In this document: positions 7,306 to 16,870 of the stretch, piece by piece
Position numbering within the stretch: position 1 is the stretch's first letter
How the letters are laid out: each line of letters starts with the position of its first letter
Assembly (NCBI RefSeq): GCF_024158745.1
Contig: NZ_JAMZAW010000002.1
Location: 186,001-250,000 of the forward strand
Direction: 5' to 3'
DNA from: Paenibacillus tyrphae
GTDB taxonomy: Bacteria; Bacillota; Bacilli; Paenibacillales; NBRC-103111
Length of the DNA: 64,000 bases
Notes under the pieces: model-generated
Database searches by the model: none
What the model was told of the DNA's origin: nothing
The model's input: only the letters and a program-made list of their open reading frames with translations
Translations under genes and position numbers: made by a program

Positions 7306-9130
7306 CCGAATCTCCCCTCTCTATCGAAATGGCAGGCAGCTTGACGGTCACGCGGGTGCCTTGCCCGTATATGCTTTCCAGAGTAACGCCGTAGGCGGTC
7401 CCGTATTTTAAGCGGATTTGCCGGTTCAGGTTGCGTAGCGCGAAGCCGGACGATTCCCCCGGACCATTCCCCTCAAGCATGCTTTGCAGCTTCTCCAGAG
7501 CGTCAGGCTCGACACCGATGCCGTCGTCCTCTACGTACAGGAACAAGGCGTGCGATTGCGTTACGGCGGAGATGGTCAGGCAGCCCCCGCCCTTGCGCCG
7601 TTCGAGCCCGTGATAGACTGCATTTTCCACAATGGGCTGCAGCAGCAGCTTCGGCACCTGACAGGCGTAAAGCTCCTCGGGAATATCCAGGTCAAAGGTA
7701 ATAGCGCCCTTATACCGGATATTGAGGATCGTCAAGTAGTTGATCACGAGCTGCACGGCTTCCTTCAGCGTCACGACTTCTTTGCCCGAGCTCAGGCTGA
7801 TTCTGAAAAATTTGGAAAGCGCGGCAACCATCTGCGAAATCTCGTCCACTTTTTTGATCCTGGCGATACTGTAGATCGAATCGAGCGTGTTGTATAAAAA
7901 ATGCGGGTTGATCTGCGCCTGCAGCAGCTTGATTTCCGCTTCCTGATTTAAAATTTTTTCGTTCTCCAAATCCCGGATCAGGACGTTCAACTCGTCCACC
8001 ATATCGTTAAACCCTTGATACACCCGCTTGTATTCGTCCCCGCGGTTATCCTTGATCTTGAAATCGAGCCTGCGGTTCTCGATTTTTTGCATCGCCAAGA
8101 CCAATTTCTCCAGAGGCTTGTAAAAGAAGCGGGACAGCAGCAGCGTAATGCCGAAGATCAAAATCCCGGTCACCGAAATGACGATCAGCATAAATTTCTG
8201 CATTTCATTGACTTTCCCCAAAATCTCGGAAGCCGGAATCACGACCACATAGCTCCAATTCGTATAATCCGAAACGGAATAAACGGCAAACTTCTCTTCG
8301 CCTTGTACGGTGATAAAGAAGCTGCCGCTCTTGCTTTTCATGTTTTGGATCGTGTCGTTCATTTTGGAATAATCCGCGGTCTTGCCGCCGACCAGCCGGT
8401 TGTCCGGGCACGCCACCACCGTGGAGCTCCGATCCAGCACGACGAACTCGCCGGGGATGCCGCGCTGAATTTTTTTATAATAATCGCGGATAAAGCTCTC
8501 GTTCACATTCGCCGCCAATACTGCGATATCGTGACCGTCCTCGTCGGTCAACGCCGTCGTAAACGAAATCTGCTTCGCGGTTTCCAGCCGCGTTTCGATA
8601 CCGTTCAACGAATCGTAATTGACCGGGGCAGACACAAACCAACGGTCCTTCCATTGCCCGCTCTTTGCTTGCTGCACAAAATCGACATGCTCCACGTTGA
8701 CGTCCTCGTAATAGGTCGACTTGGAGTCCATAATCGTATTTTGTTTCACCAAGTACAAGTAGAACGAATCGATGCCCTCCAATATATTCATCACTTTAAT
8801 CCGTGTAATGAAAAAGCTCAGCAGATCCATGATGCCGTTGTATTTTTCGTTTTTCTCTTCCGGCTTCAGCGGTTCTCCTCGCTTGGCGATGGCGATCAGC
8901 CGGTTTTCGGTCAGCAGCATCTTGCTCATGCCCGCCACGTTTTCCAGCGCGGAATCGATATTGGTCACGGCAAATTCGATGCTGCTGATGACGACCTTGG
9001 AGGTCTGATCCGTGATGGCCTGCTCCGACCATTTGAACAGGATGGTGCTGACCAGAATCATCGGAATGAGAATGATGGTAAACATGATCACGAACATTTT
9101 CAAGCGAAAGCTCATATTTCGAAGGGCCAT
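7280..9130 (-). CDS. YesM-type sensor histidine kinase
   Basis: A 616-residue membrane sensor. A first helix near residues 12-30 is followed by an extracellular region of about 270 residues, likely a double Cache ligand domain, then a second helix (about 300-325), a HAMP linker and the HisKA_7TM-like kinase core. The phosphoacceptor motif is QAQINPHFLYNTLDSI, followed by the ATP-binding residues QPIVENAVYHGLE and a glycine-rich GESSGFALRN box. It would sense a sugar or a sugar-loaded binding protein outside the cell and phosphorylate the regulator encoded immediately downstream. It lies 62 bp after the permease gene in the same direction. Confidence 0.95.
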   Translation of the reverse strand: MALRNMSFRLKMFVIMFTIILIPMILVSTILFKWSEQAITDQTSKVVISSIEFAVTNIDSALENVAGMSKMLLTENRLIAIAKRGEPLKPEEKNEKYNGIMDLLSFFITRIKVMNILEGIDSFYLYLVKQNTIMDSKSTYYEDVNVEHVDFVQQAKSGQWKDRWFVSAPVNYDSLNGIETRLETAKQISFTTALTDEDGHDIAVLAANVNESFIRDYYKKIQRGIPGEFVVLDRSSTVVACPDNRLVGGKTADYSKMNDTIQNMKSKSGSFFITVQGEEKFAVYSVSDYTNWSYVVVIPASEILGKVNEMQKFMLIVISVTGILIFGITLLLSRFFYKPLEKLVLAMQKIENRRLDFKIKDNRGDEYKRVYQGFNDMVDELNVLIRDLENEKILNQEAEIKLLQAQINPHFLYNTLDSIYSIARIKKVDEISQMVAALSKFFRISLSSGKEVVTLKEAVQLVINYLTILNIRYKGAITFDLDIPEELYACQVPKLLLQPIVENAVYHGLERRKGGGCLTISAVTQSHALFLYVEDDGIGVEPDALEKLQSMLEGNGPGESSGFALRNLNRQIRLKYGTAYGVTLESIYGQGTRVTVKLPAISIERGDSDVPHDRGR

Positions 9131-9192
9131 GGTGTCTTCGTCCTTTATTCATCGTTCGTACCCACATTATACCGCGGCCGTCCCGTTTGCGC

Positions 9193-10197
9193 TTACCCCT
9201 TTTTCTTCATGTATTGAATTGAGGCAATGAGTACGGCGACCAAAATCAGCAGCCCGCGAACGATATACTGCACATATTCGTTCACGTTGAGCAGCGTCAT
9301 GGCATTGATCAGCACCCCGAGGAAAATAAGGCCGATAAACGTCCCCCGCACTTTCCCGATCCCGCCCATCAAACTGGTGCCGCCGATAATGACGGAGGAA
9401 ATCGCCATCATTTCCCATCCCTTCCCGAAGGAAAAGGACCCAGACATGACTTGGGAGGACACGAGGACGCCGCTAAGCGCCGAACACAGCTGCACCACGA
9501 CCATGCAAATGATTTTCACCCGCGATACATGAATGCCCGACAGCCGCGCCGATTCCGGATTGCCGCCCACGGCGTAGACCGAGCGTCCGAATTTCGTATA
9601 GTTCATCACGATATACACGACGGCGAAGACGAGCAGCAGCAGGATGGCCGGAATCGGAACGGACAAAAATTCGCCCGAGCCCAGCTCGTTGTACCACGAC
9701 GGCAGCGTCGTCACGGGGAAGCCTTTGGACACGACCGCCGCCAGCCCGTAAATGACGTTCAGCATCGCCAGCGTGACAATAAAGGAAGGCATTTTATACC
9801 TGGTCATAATCCATCCGTTGAACAGCCCGATCAGCCCCGCCACGACAAAAGAGAGCACGATGCCGACGATGACCGCCTGCTCCATCGGCATCATTCCCGA
9901 GCTGCTGAGCCACCCCGTCGTAAGACCGATGATGACCCCCGTAAGAGCGACGGTCGAGCCGATGGACAAGTCGATCTCCCCGGCGATAATGACCATCGTC
10001 ATCCCGAAAGCGATACAGCCCTGCAGCGCGATGTTGCGAAGAATGTTCAGCAGGTTCTCCGACGTCAAAAAGCCGGGAGACGCGAAGGCCATGGCGATCA
10101 CGATCACAAGCAAAATAAGTTCGAGCACATATTTGTTCAAGCCTTTGCGGATGTCGATACGGGAACCTTTGTTTAATTCCAGCGTTGTCGATTTCAT
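9193..10197 (-). CDS. Sugar ABC transporter permease (RbsC type)
   Basis: A 334-residue inner-membrane permease with about eight to ten hydrophobic segments and the family signatures GEIDLSIGS and GGTSLMGGIGKVRGT. It forms the membrane channel of a carbohydrate importer with the ATPase and binding protein encoded upstream. The start was placed at 10197 because GGGAGGAGAAA lies just before it and the ATG overlaps the TGA of the ATPase gene (ATGA), which implies coupling. The transported sugar is not shown by the sequence. The nearby family 95 glycosidase suggests fucose or galactose, which is inference. Confidence 0.95.
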   Translation of the reverse strand: MKSTTLELNKGSRIDIRKGLNKYVLELILLVIVIAMAFASPGFLTSENLLNILRNIALQGCIAFGMTMVIIAGEIDLSIGSTVALTGVIIGLTTGWLSSSGMMPMEQAVIVGIVLSFVVAGLIGLFNGWIMTRYKMPSFIVTLAMLNVIYGLAAVVSKGFPVTTLPSWYNELGSGEFLSVPIPAILLLLVFAVVYIVMNYTKFGRSVYAVGGNPESARLSGIHVSRVKIICMVVVQLCSALSGVLVSSQVMSGSFSFGKGWEMMAISSVIIGGTSLMGGIGKVRGTFIGLIFLGVLINAMTLLNVNEYVQYIVRGLLILVAVLIASIQYMKKKG

Positions 10198-11681
10198 GCG
10201 GTTTCTCCTCCCATACTTAACGCGTACAGCTCGTCGATCTTCAGTTCCTCGGGGGCGTATTCCCCTTCGATGCGTCCGTCCCGCAGAATCAAAATCCGGT
10301 GGCAAACCTCAAGCAGCTCCTCCAGCTCGGACGAAACCATAATGCTCGATATGCCCTTGCGCGATTGCTGCCAGATCACCTGAAAAATCTGCTGCTTGGC
10401 GTTCACGTCGATCCCGCGCGTCGGCTCGTCGAAAAACATAATCTTCGGGTCCGTATTCAGCCAGTTGCCGACGACGACCTTCTGTTGGTTGCCGCCGGAT
10501 AACGAAGACACCGGATGCTCGACGTCGGCCGCTTTAATCTGCAGCTCTTCCATCTGACGGCGCACAAATTCGGCCTCCGTTTTCTTTCGGATCATCGGGC
10601 CCTTCGCGATCCGGTTAAGACTCGCCACACACAGATTGTCGCGGATCGAAGCGATCTGGATCAGGCCTTCGTGCTTCCGGTCCTCCGGCGTTAAGGCCAA
10701 GCCGGCCTTCTTCATCCTCGCGGGAGTCGGCGAATCGATCCGCTGCCCGCAGCAATAAATTTCGCCGCTGTCGAGCGGATCGGCGCCAAAGATCGATTTG
10801 AGCAGCTCGGTACGCCCGGAGCCCAGCATCCCGGCGATGCCGAGAATTTCCCCTTTTTTCAGCTGGAAGGAAATATCGCGGAATTTGTTTTTGCGCGTCA
10901 GCCCTTTGACCTCCAGCACCACCTCGTCGGTCACGCGCAGGTCTTCCGGACGCGTTCGGATCTCCACGTCGCCGAACATCATATGGATCAGCTCTTTCCG
11001 GGTGAGACCGGCCATCGGAGCCGTGCCGATAAAATGCCCTTCGCGCAGGACGGTGCACGTATCCGCAATCTCCCAAAGCTCATGGAGACGGTGCGAGACG
11101 TAAATGATGATGACGTCTTTTTTCTTCAGCTCGCGGATCATGTTGAACAGCGAATCGATCTCGTTTTTGGCCAAGGCCGAGGTCGGCTCGTCCAGTTGAA
11201 GCACCTTCGGCTTGAACGTCAGCGCTTTCACGATCTCGATCATTTGCGCCTGACCGACGCTCAAATTCGCCACCAGCTCATCCGCAGCGATATCGATGTT
11301 GTATTCGTTCAGCAGCTCGCGAGTCATGCAGTAGGATTTCTTCCAGTCGATAAACGGACCTTTCATCGGCAGCCGACCCAAGAAAATATTTTCCGCCACC
11401 GTCATGCCGGGGACGAGACTGAGCTCCTGATATACGGTGGCGACGCCTTGGGCGAACGCGTCACCGGGATCTTTAAAGCGCAGCACGGTACCATCCAGTA
11501 CGACTTCTCCTTGCGTCGGCTGGACGGCGCCGGAAAAAATTTTAAGCAAGGTCGACTTGCCGGACCCGTTCTTGCCGAGCAGCGCGTGCACCTTGCCGCT
11601 CTCAAACGACACCGTCACCTGATCCAAGGCGACCGTGCCGGGGTAATGCTTCGTAATGCTGCGGGTTTCTAATACGCTCAT
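10194..11681 (-). CDS. Sugar ABC transporter ATPase (RbsA type, two ATPase domains)
   Basis: A 495-residue duplicated ATPase that powers the sugar importer. Domain one has Walker A GKNGSGKST near residue 38, signature LSVGQAQ and Walker B LQLDEPTSAL. Domain two has a degenerate Walker A (GMLGSGRTE), signature LSGGNQQKV and Walker B MFFDEPTRGID. This asymmetry is normal for the RbsA/MglA family. Start at 11681 (MSVLETRSITKHYPG), preceded by GAGGGAAGG; the longer frame from 11762 has no family support. It lies 77 bp after the binding protein gene and overlaps the permease start by four bases. Confidence 0.95.
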   Translation of the reverse strand: MSVLETRSITKHYPGTVALDQVTVSFESGKVHALLGKNGSGKSTLLKIFSGAVQPTQGEVVLDGTVLRFKDPGDAFAQGVATVYQELSLVPGMTVAENIFLGRLPMKGPFIDWKKSYCMTRELLNEYNIDIAADELVANLSVGQAQMIEIVKALTFKPKVLQLDEPTSALAKNEIDSLFNMIRELKKKDVIIIYVSHRLHELWEIADTCTVLREGHFIGTAPMAGLTRKELIHMMFGDVEIRTRPEDLRVTDEVVLEVKGLTRKNKFRDISFQLKKGEILGIAGMLGSGRTELLKSIFGADPLDSGEIYCCGQRIDSPTPARMKKAGLALTPEDRKHEGLIQIASIRDNLCVASLNRIAKGPMIRKKTEAEFVRRQMEELQIKAADVEHPVSSLSGGNQQKVVVGNWLNTDPKIMFFDEPTRGIDVNAKQQIFQVIWQQSRKGISSIMVSSELEELLEVCHRILILRDGRIEGEYAPEELKIDELYALSMGGETA

Positions 11682-11758
11682 ATGCCTTCCCTCGCAATCT
11701 CCTCTGGGGCTTCTACCGGCCATCCGGGGCCGCCGCAGCAGCCCCACTACCTCATACG

Positions 11759-12811
11759 TCACTTGCTCATTTTAGCGTTCAGATCGGCTTCGAACTTGGC
11801 AATGCCTTCGGGATTGGACCGGCTCAGCAAAATGCCGTCGACGCTCGTCGTCTTCCCTTTATTCGCGCTCACATCTTCGCCCTTCAAGCCCTTGATCAGC
11901 AGTTCCATCGCTTTATATCCCATGTTGTACGGATCTTGTCCCGCAATCGCCTGCAAAATATTGTCTTTCTCCTTCAGCATCGCGATCAATTGATAGCTCG
12001 CATCGGTGCCGAACACATACACCTTGCCCGATTTGCCCGCATTCTTGACCGCCATCGCCGCTCCGATCGTACCACCCTCGTTGGCCGCCCAGATGACGTT
12101 CACGTCCGGGTGAGCCGTCAAAACATCGCCGACGACGGAGACAGCCTTATCCTGAAGCCATGCGTCTTGATCGGCCACGACCTGCACATCGGGGTTTACT
12201 TTCTTCACTTCTTCCAAAAAGCCGTTTACCCGGTCGGTGCTTTGCTGCGGGAGCTGGGACTTGTATTGCAGCACGGCGATTTTCGCTTTTCCCCCAAGCT
12301 TCTCTTGGATGAAGCGGGCCGCTTCTTTCCCGGTCACCTGGCCGATATTTTTGTTGTCCGACGTATAGCCGCCGACGATGAACGGTGCGTTGGTCAAGGA
12401 AATGTTCGTTACGGAAACTTTCACCCCTTTGTCGTCGGCCCGTTTCAGCGCAGCCACCGAAGAATCCTGATTGAGCGGCGCGATGGCGATCCCGTCCAGC
12501 TTTTGCCCGATATACGTGTTGATCAGCTCGGTTTCTTTTCCTTGGTCGTTCCCGGTATTTCCCGTCAAAATTTTGACGCCGGCCGCGTTGGCCGCATCCT
12601 GATAGCCGAGCGACAGCAACTTCATAAACTGGTCTTCCTGAAAGACGACGCCGGCAACAACGAGATTCGCTTTTTTCTCTTCTTTTTGGGCCGCGGTTTT
12701 CTCTTCCTTTTTCCCGGAATCGCTCGCCGCCGGTGTCTGCCCGCAAGCCGCAAGCGAGAAGGCCAGTGTAAGCAATGCCACGGAAACCAAACCTTTTTTC
12801 AATCTCTTCAT
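11759..12811 (-). CDS. Sugar ABC transporter substrate-binding lipoprotein
   Basis: A 350-residue periplasmic-binding-protein type I fold (RbsB/Peripla_BP_4). A lipoprotein signal peptide ends in LAAC, so the protein is tethered to the outer face of the membrane by the lipidated cysteine near residue 22, followed by a charged lysine-rich linker. Mature motifs include VVAGVVFQEDQF, GLDGIAIAP-like residues (KLDGIAIAPLNQDS) and VYVFGTDASYQ. It captures the sugar and delivers it to the permease. Start at 12811 with AGGGGTG six bases upstream. First gene of a five-gene operon ending in the YesM/YesN pair. Confidence 0.95.
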   Translation of the reverse strand: MKRLKKGLVSVALLTLAFSLAACGQTPAASDSGKKEEKTAAQKEEKKANLVVAGVVFQEDQFMKLLSLGYQDAANAAGVKILTGNTGNDQGKETELINTYIGQKLDGIAIAPLNQDSSVAALKRADDKGVKVSVTNISLTNAPFIVGGYTSDNKNIGQVTGKEAARFIQEKLGGKAKIAVLQYKSQLPQQSTDRVNGFLEEVKKVNPDVQVVADQDAWLQDKAVSVVGDVLTAHPDVNVIWAANEGGTIGAAMAVKNAGKSGKVYVFGTDASYQLIAMLKEKDNILQAIAGQDPYNMGYKAMELLIKGLKGEDVSANKGKTTSVDGILLSRSNPEGIAKFEADLNAKMSK

Positions 12812-12910
12812 ATTCAGCACCCCTGACTTTAGTGTGGATTTGTTCCTGCGGAGCATGCGGTCCGCGGGACCCGAAACCGGCTTTTCCAAGGCTGTCCGGC
12901 TTCTGTTTTT

Positions 12911-12939
12911 ATTCTAAAATGGACGAGGAAAGCCAACAA
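12911..12939 (-). promoter_or_regulatory. Candidate promoter of the sugar importer operon
   Basis: On the minus strand TTGTTG (12934-12939), a 17-base spacer and TAGAAT (12911-12916) form a sigma-A-like promoter about 100 bases before the binding-protein start. AT-rich sequence upstream (12945-12975) could hold the YesN-type regulator site. Predicted by eye only. Confidence 0.45.
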
Positions 12940-13061
12940 CAAGACTGTTTTTTTATTTGTTGTATTATTTTTGTTTCTTTGGCGATTCATTTGTCGGCAC
13001 GGTGACCAAACGGGCAGGCCGCTCATAAAATGCATCATCCAAGCCGCGGGAGATGAAGACT

Positions 13062-13268
13062 GTGAGCAAAGCGAAAACTGCCAAAAAGAACGTCCCGGCG
13101 TCATCCATCGACAAAACCAAGTTCAACATGAAGGTGGTGACCTCGGACGTGTGCGCCCGCTGCCGCAAATGCGAGCGCGGACTGCGGTATCTCGAGAAAA
13201 TGTCCCAGCCGGGCGCCGTCGGCAACGGGGTACCGTGCATCCTGACCAAAGGCAAGGCTTACGCTTAG
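13062..13268 (+). CDS. Small cysteine-rich protein of unknown function
   Basis: A 68-residue hydrophilic protein on the opposite strand to its neighbours. GTG start at 13062, with GGGAG nine bases upstream; an in-frame ATG at 13053 sits directly on the ribosome binding site and is less likely. The N-terminus is lysine-rich (KAKTAKKN). The middle has DVCARCRKC, a C-x2-C-x2-C cluster, and a fourth cysteine follows at GVPC, so zinc or iron binding is possible. Third codon positions are strongly GC-rich, as in the surrounding genes, which supports real coding. It converges on the glycosidase gene and shares its terminator hairpin. I do not recognise a family. Confidence 0.6.
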   Translation: MSKAKTAKKNVPASSIDKTKFNMKVVTSDVCARCRKCERGLRYLEKMSQPGAVGNGVPCILTKGKAYA

Positions 13269-13303
13269 CGTGGTACTTGTACGACGAATCGGCGCCAGCG
13301 AAA

Positions 13304-13361
13304 TGAAAAAGGGCAAGGTACGCTTCCGGCGGTTCCGGAATTCGTCCCTTGCCCTTTAGTA
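13304..13361. terminator. Terminator between the small protein and glycosidase genes
   Basis: Arms AAAGGGCAAGG (13308-13318) and CCTTGCCCTTT (13347-13357). Read on the minus strand the stem is followed by TTTTTCATTT, so it ends the glycosidase transcript. On the plus strand the T run is short, making it a weaker stop for the small gene. Confidence 0.8.
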
Positions 13362-13426
13362 TGATAGCTTGCGGTTGACTGCGCTTCCTTGCGGTCGACT
13401 GTCCTTCGCTCGTCGGCAGGCTTCCT

Positions 13427-15724
13427 CTACCCCTTCAGCACGTACGTCCGCCCGCCTTCCGCCTCAAATACCAGAACGCCGTCGCGGACCTCGAACGTCG
13501 CTGCTTCGTCGTCCGCCACCACGGCCGACACCGCCGTCTGCGTCCGAATCCGGCAGGTGCCGCTGTGTCCGGCGCGAATTATCGCTTCCGTCAGCCGATG
13601 GTCGTCCCAAGTCAGGCCGACCTCGTAGCCGCCGCGCGCCCGCAGCCCGTAGACGCGGCCCGACGGCCAAGCCTTCGGCAGCGCCGGCAGCAGCGCCAGC
13701 TCCCCCCCGTGAGACTGCAGCAGCATTTCCGCGATCCCGGCCGTGCCGCCGAAGTTGCCGTCAATCTGGAACGGGGGATGCGCGTCGAACAGGTTCGGGT
13801 ACGTCGACTTGGCGAGCAGCGCCGCTACGTTGTCGTACGCCTTGTCGCCTTCGCCGAGCCGCGCCCAGAAGTTGATAATCCACGCCCGGCTCCAGCCGGT
13901 ATGCCCTCCGCCGTGCGCGAGACGGCGCTCCAGCGTCCGCTTGGCTGCTTCCGCCAGATCCGGCGTGCGGTGAAGATGAATCATCTCGCCGGGGTGCAGC
14001 GCGAACAGCTGTGAGATGTGGCGATGGCCCGGGTCGGCTTCCTCGTAATCCTCCAGCCACTCCATGATCTGGCCATGCCGTCCGATCTCGGGCTTTGGCA
14101 GCTTCGTCATGGCCTCCGCGAGCTGTTGGCGGAACGCCTCGTCCATACCGAGCGCTGCCGCCGCTTCCCGGCACGCCTCGAACAAAGTGAATGCGATCTG
14201 CGAATCCATCGCGGGCGCCATGCATAGATTGCCGGTGATTCCGCTTGGCAGCACGAACTTGTTCTCGGGCGATATGGACGGTCCCGACAATAGCCGTCCC
14301 TGCCCGTCCTCCAGCAAATAGTCCAGCAGGAACTCCGCCGCTTCCTTCATGACCGGATACGCCCGGTCCGCCAAGAAAGACCGGTCAAGCCCGAAACGGT
14401 AGTGCTCCCATAGATGAAGCGACAGCCAGGCTGCGCCCATCGGCCATATCGAGGCGCTGACCGGAATGCCCTCCACATGTGTATCGCCCCACAGATTCGT
14501 GTTGTGATGCGCCATAAAGCCGCCGCAGCCGTATACCTCCCGGGCCGTGACCCGGCCGCTTTCTCGCATCCGCTCGATCAAGTCGAACAACGGCTCGTGG
14601 CATTCCTTCAAATGGCACACTTCCGCAGGCCAGTAGTTCATCTGCGTGTTGATATTAATCGTAAACTTCGATTCCCAGGGCGGCGTGTAGTTATCGTTCC
14701 ATATGCCCTGCAGCGTGGCTGCGAGCGAGCCCGGACGCGAACACGACAGCAGCAAATACCGCCCAAATTGGAAAAATGTTTCCACCAATCCCGGATCGTC
14801 ATGCCCCTCCTTCACGCGCTGCAGCCGCTCGTCCGTCGGCAGAGACGCCGCCTGATCCGGCTCCGGCTTCGCCAGCTCCAATCCGACCCGCCGGAAATAG
14901 CGGACGTAATCTTCCGTATGCGCACACTTCAACTCTTCGTACGGCAGCGATGCCGCCCTTGCTATCTGCTCCAGGCAGACGGCTTTCGGATCGTCATGCC
15001 GAAACGTCGTGCCCGCCGAAAGCAGCAGGGTCACCGCATCTGCGCCCTCCACCGAGATAAAGTCGCCGATCGGCTTCACGCTGCCGCCCTCGGCAATCGC
15101 TTTCAAGACCGAGCTGAAGCGGACGCCGTCCGTACCGCACTCGCCGTACATGATCATCGTATCTTCGCCATATTTTTGGCTGCCCATATCGAACGGGCGG
15201 CGCATCATATGCGTACTGAACGTGAGGCTTCCCGGCCGGTCAGCCGTCAGTCTGACGGCCAGCACCTGATGGGCCGCACTGCTGAAATATTCCCGCGTAT
15301 AGCGGACGCCGTCCATTTCATAACGGACCTGTACAAGAGCCCGCTCCAGATCGAGCTCCCGTTTGTAGGCTTGCGGTGGCTTATCGTGCCCGAGCATGTA
15401 CAGAAGCAGATCGCCGAGCGGCTGGTACGGATGCAAATATTTAGGCGCAGACATCAACGCCATCCGGGCCAAATGCTCCGCTTCCTGCTGCTTTCCTTCC
15501 ATCAGCAGCAGCCTGATTTCCGGCACGTTCACCCGCGCGTCGGGGTTATTCGCTTTTTTCGGTCCGCCGTACCAGACGGAATCTTCGTTTAATTGAATTT
15601 TGTCCTGCCCCACCGTGCCGAATACCATGCCACCGAGCCGGCCGCCCCCGATCGGAAGCGCCTCCTCCCACCTGCGGGCCGGAGCCGAATACCACAGCGC
15701 CAATCGGCTGGAACATTCCTTCAT
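13427..15724 (-). CDS. Glycoside hydrolase family 95 (alpha-L-fucosidase or alpha-L-galactosidase type)
   Basis: A 765-residue enzyme without a signal peptide, so probably intracellular. The N-terminal domain opens with [21 protein letters not shown], the usual family 95 start, followed by the (alpha/alpha)6 barrel. Catalytic positions known from Bifidobacterium AfcA can be placed: Asn408 and Asn410 in HHNTNLWGD, Glu487 in [10 protein letters not shown], and Asp655 in FQIDGNFGG. It should remove terminal alpha-L-fucosyl or galactosyl units from imported or surface-released oligosaccharides. Start at 15724 with AGGGGAGGG seven bases upstream. It is followed at a distance by the sugar importer operon on the same strand, so the two may serve one substrate. 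Confidence 0.93.
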   Translation of the reverse strand: MKECSSRLALWYSAPARRWEEALPIGGGRLGGMVFGTVGQDKIQLNEDSVWYGGPKKANNPDARVNVPEIRLLLMEGKQQEAEHLARMALMSAPKYLHPYQPLGDLLLYMLGHDKPPQAYKRELDLERALVQVRYEMDGVRYTREYFSSAAHQVLAVRLTADRPGSLTFSTHMMRRPFDMGSQKYGEDTMIMYGECGTDGVRFSSVLKAIAEGGSVKPIGDFISVEGADAVTLLLSAGTTFRHDDPKAVCLEQIARAASLPYEELKCAHTEDYVRYFRRVGLELAKPEPDQAASLPTDERLQRVKEGHDDPGLVETFFQFGRYLLLSCSRPGSLAATLQGIWNDNYTPPWESKFTININTQMNYWPAEVCHLKECHEPLFDLIERMRESGRVTAREVYGCGGFMAHHNTNLWGDTHVEGIPVSASIWPMGAAWLSLHLWEHYRFGLDRSFLADRAYPVMKEAAEFLLDYLLEDGQGRLLSGPSISPENKFVLPSGITGNLCMAPAMDSQIAFTLFEACREAAAALGMDEAFRQQLAEAMTKLPKPEIGRHGQIMEWLEDYEEADPGHRHISQLFALHPGEMIHLHRTPDLAEAAKRTLERRLAHGGGHTGWSRAWIINFWARLGEGDKAYDNVAALLAKSTYPNLFDAHPPFQIDGNFGGTAGIAEMLLQSHGGELALLPALPKAWPSGRVYGLRARGGYEVGLTWDDHRLTEAIIRAGHSGTCRIRTQTAVSAVVADDEAATFEVRDGVLVFEAEGGRTYVLKG

Positions 15725-15810
15725 CCGTCATCCCTCCCCTATTCTAATTATTGTAGCCGATAGCTCGGCGCTGGGATATGTACTTTCTTACGATGCATTT
15801 GGACAAAAAT

Positions 15811-15847
15811 AAGGTCCGGATCAGGGACACGCCCGCAATCCGGACTT
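15811..15847 (-). terminator. Terminator of the LysR gene
   Basis: Arms AGGTCCGGAT (15812-15821) and ATCCGGACT (15838-15846). On the minus strand the stem is followed by TTATTTTTG, 16 bases after the lysR stop codon region. Confidence 0.7.
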
Positions 15848-15862
15848 ACGTACGGCATAACG

Positions 15863-16747
15863 TCAAAGCGATACTTGCTGCTCGCTCAGCCACGACACGA
15901 TATGCTTTTTGAACTTTCGCGCAGCCGGTGAAAGGTGCTTGAAGGATACGGCCGCGAGCACAATCGTGCGGTACGGGTCGCCTTCGAGACCGATCATGTG
16001 AATGCCGTCCAGCGCTTCGTACAGCACCATCGCCGGCAAAATGCTGATCCCGAGCCCGTTTTTCACCATCGCCATGATCGCTTGATCTTCCAGCACCTCG
16101 TATTTGATGTTCAGCGACAGCCGGTTGATTTTGATGATGCGCAGCAGGTCGCTTTCCTTGCCCCACTTCGGCATAATGAACGGCTCCGCTTGCAGCTGGG
16201 CCAGCGACATGACGTTCATCTCGCGATAAGGAGACTCGTCCGGCACGATGCAGAGCAAGTTGTCCTTGGTCAGCGGAATGATGTCGAAAGGCCGGGCCGC
16301 CGTTAACGAAACGAAGCCGAAATCGACCGCGCCGCTCGTAATCCAATCGTTAATTTCGTCGTAGTCGCCCTCCAGCAGCTTAATCTCGATGGCCGGGTGC
16401 TCCGCCTGGAACCGCTTCATGATGCCGGGCAGCCACTGGGTGGAAATGCTCGTGAAGGTGCCGATCCGCACCGTACCGGTCTCCAGCCCCTGAATCGAAG
16501 CGACCTCCTGCTTGAGCAGCTCGCTTCGCTGGATAATGTCCCGGACATGCTTCAGCACGCGCGCTCCGTTCGGCGTCAGCCCGATCCCTGCGCGTCCCCG
16601 GGTCAGCAGGGCAAAGCCCCATTCGGACTCCAGACTGGCGATGGCATGGCTGACCGCCGATTGGGTCAGTCCGAGCTTCTCGGCCGTCCGGGTCAGACTC
16701 CCTAACTCAACGACAGTGCTGAATACTTCGTATTTCGCCAATGACAT
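15863..16747 (-). CDS. LysR family transcriptional regulator
   Basis: A 294-residue regulator with the N-terminal LysR helix-turn-helix (SLTRTAEKLGLTQSAVSHAI, about 17-36) and a C-terminal periplasmic-binding-like effector domain (about 90-290). It is divergent from the EamA transporter gene with 123 bp between the starts, the classic arrangement in which a LysR protein controls its neighbour. The downstream glycosidase is on the same strand but separated by a terminator. The effector is unknown. Confidence 0.93.
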   Translation of the reverse strand: MSLAKYEVFSTVVELGSLTRTAEKLGLTQSAVSHAIASLESEWGFALLTRGRAGIGLTPNGARVLKHVRDIIQRSELLKQEVASIQGLETGTVRIGTFTSISTQWLPGIMKRFQAEHPAIEIKLLEGDYDEINDWITSGAVDFGFVSLTAARPFDIIPLTKDNLLCIVPDESPYREMNVMSLAQLQAEPFIMPKWGKESDLLRIIKINRLSLNIKYEVLEDQAIMAMVKNGLGISILPAMVLYEALDGIHMIGLEGDPYRTIVLAAVSFKHLSPAARKFKKHIVSWLSEQQVSL

Positions 16748-16870
16748 GGATCGTCTTCCTTTTCATGAAAATAATTCACATATTATATGATAAACATTCA
16801 TTTTTCTTATTCATAGTGTACCGTTATACTAATCGATGTGTAAATACATATCGTGTTGGGAGCCGGACAG

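Noticed and set aside
12965-13255. Minus-strand open frames opposite the small cysteine-rich gene
   Set aside because: They have no ribosome binding sites and shifted composition; the plus-strand frame has better start, codon use and terminator.
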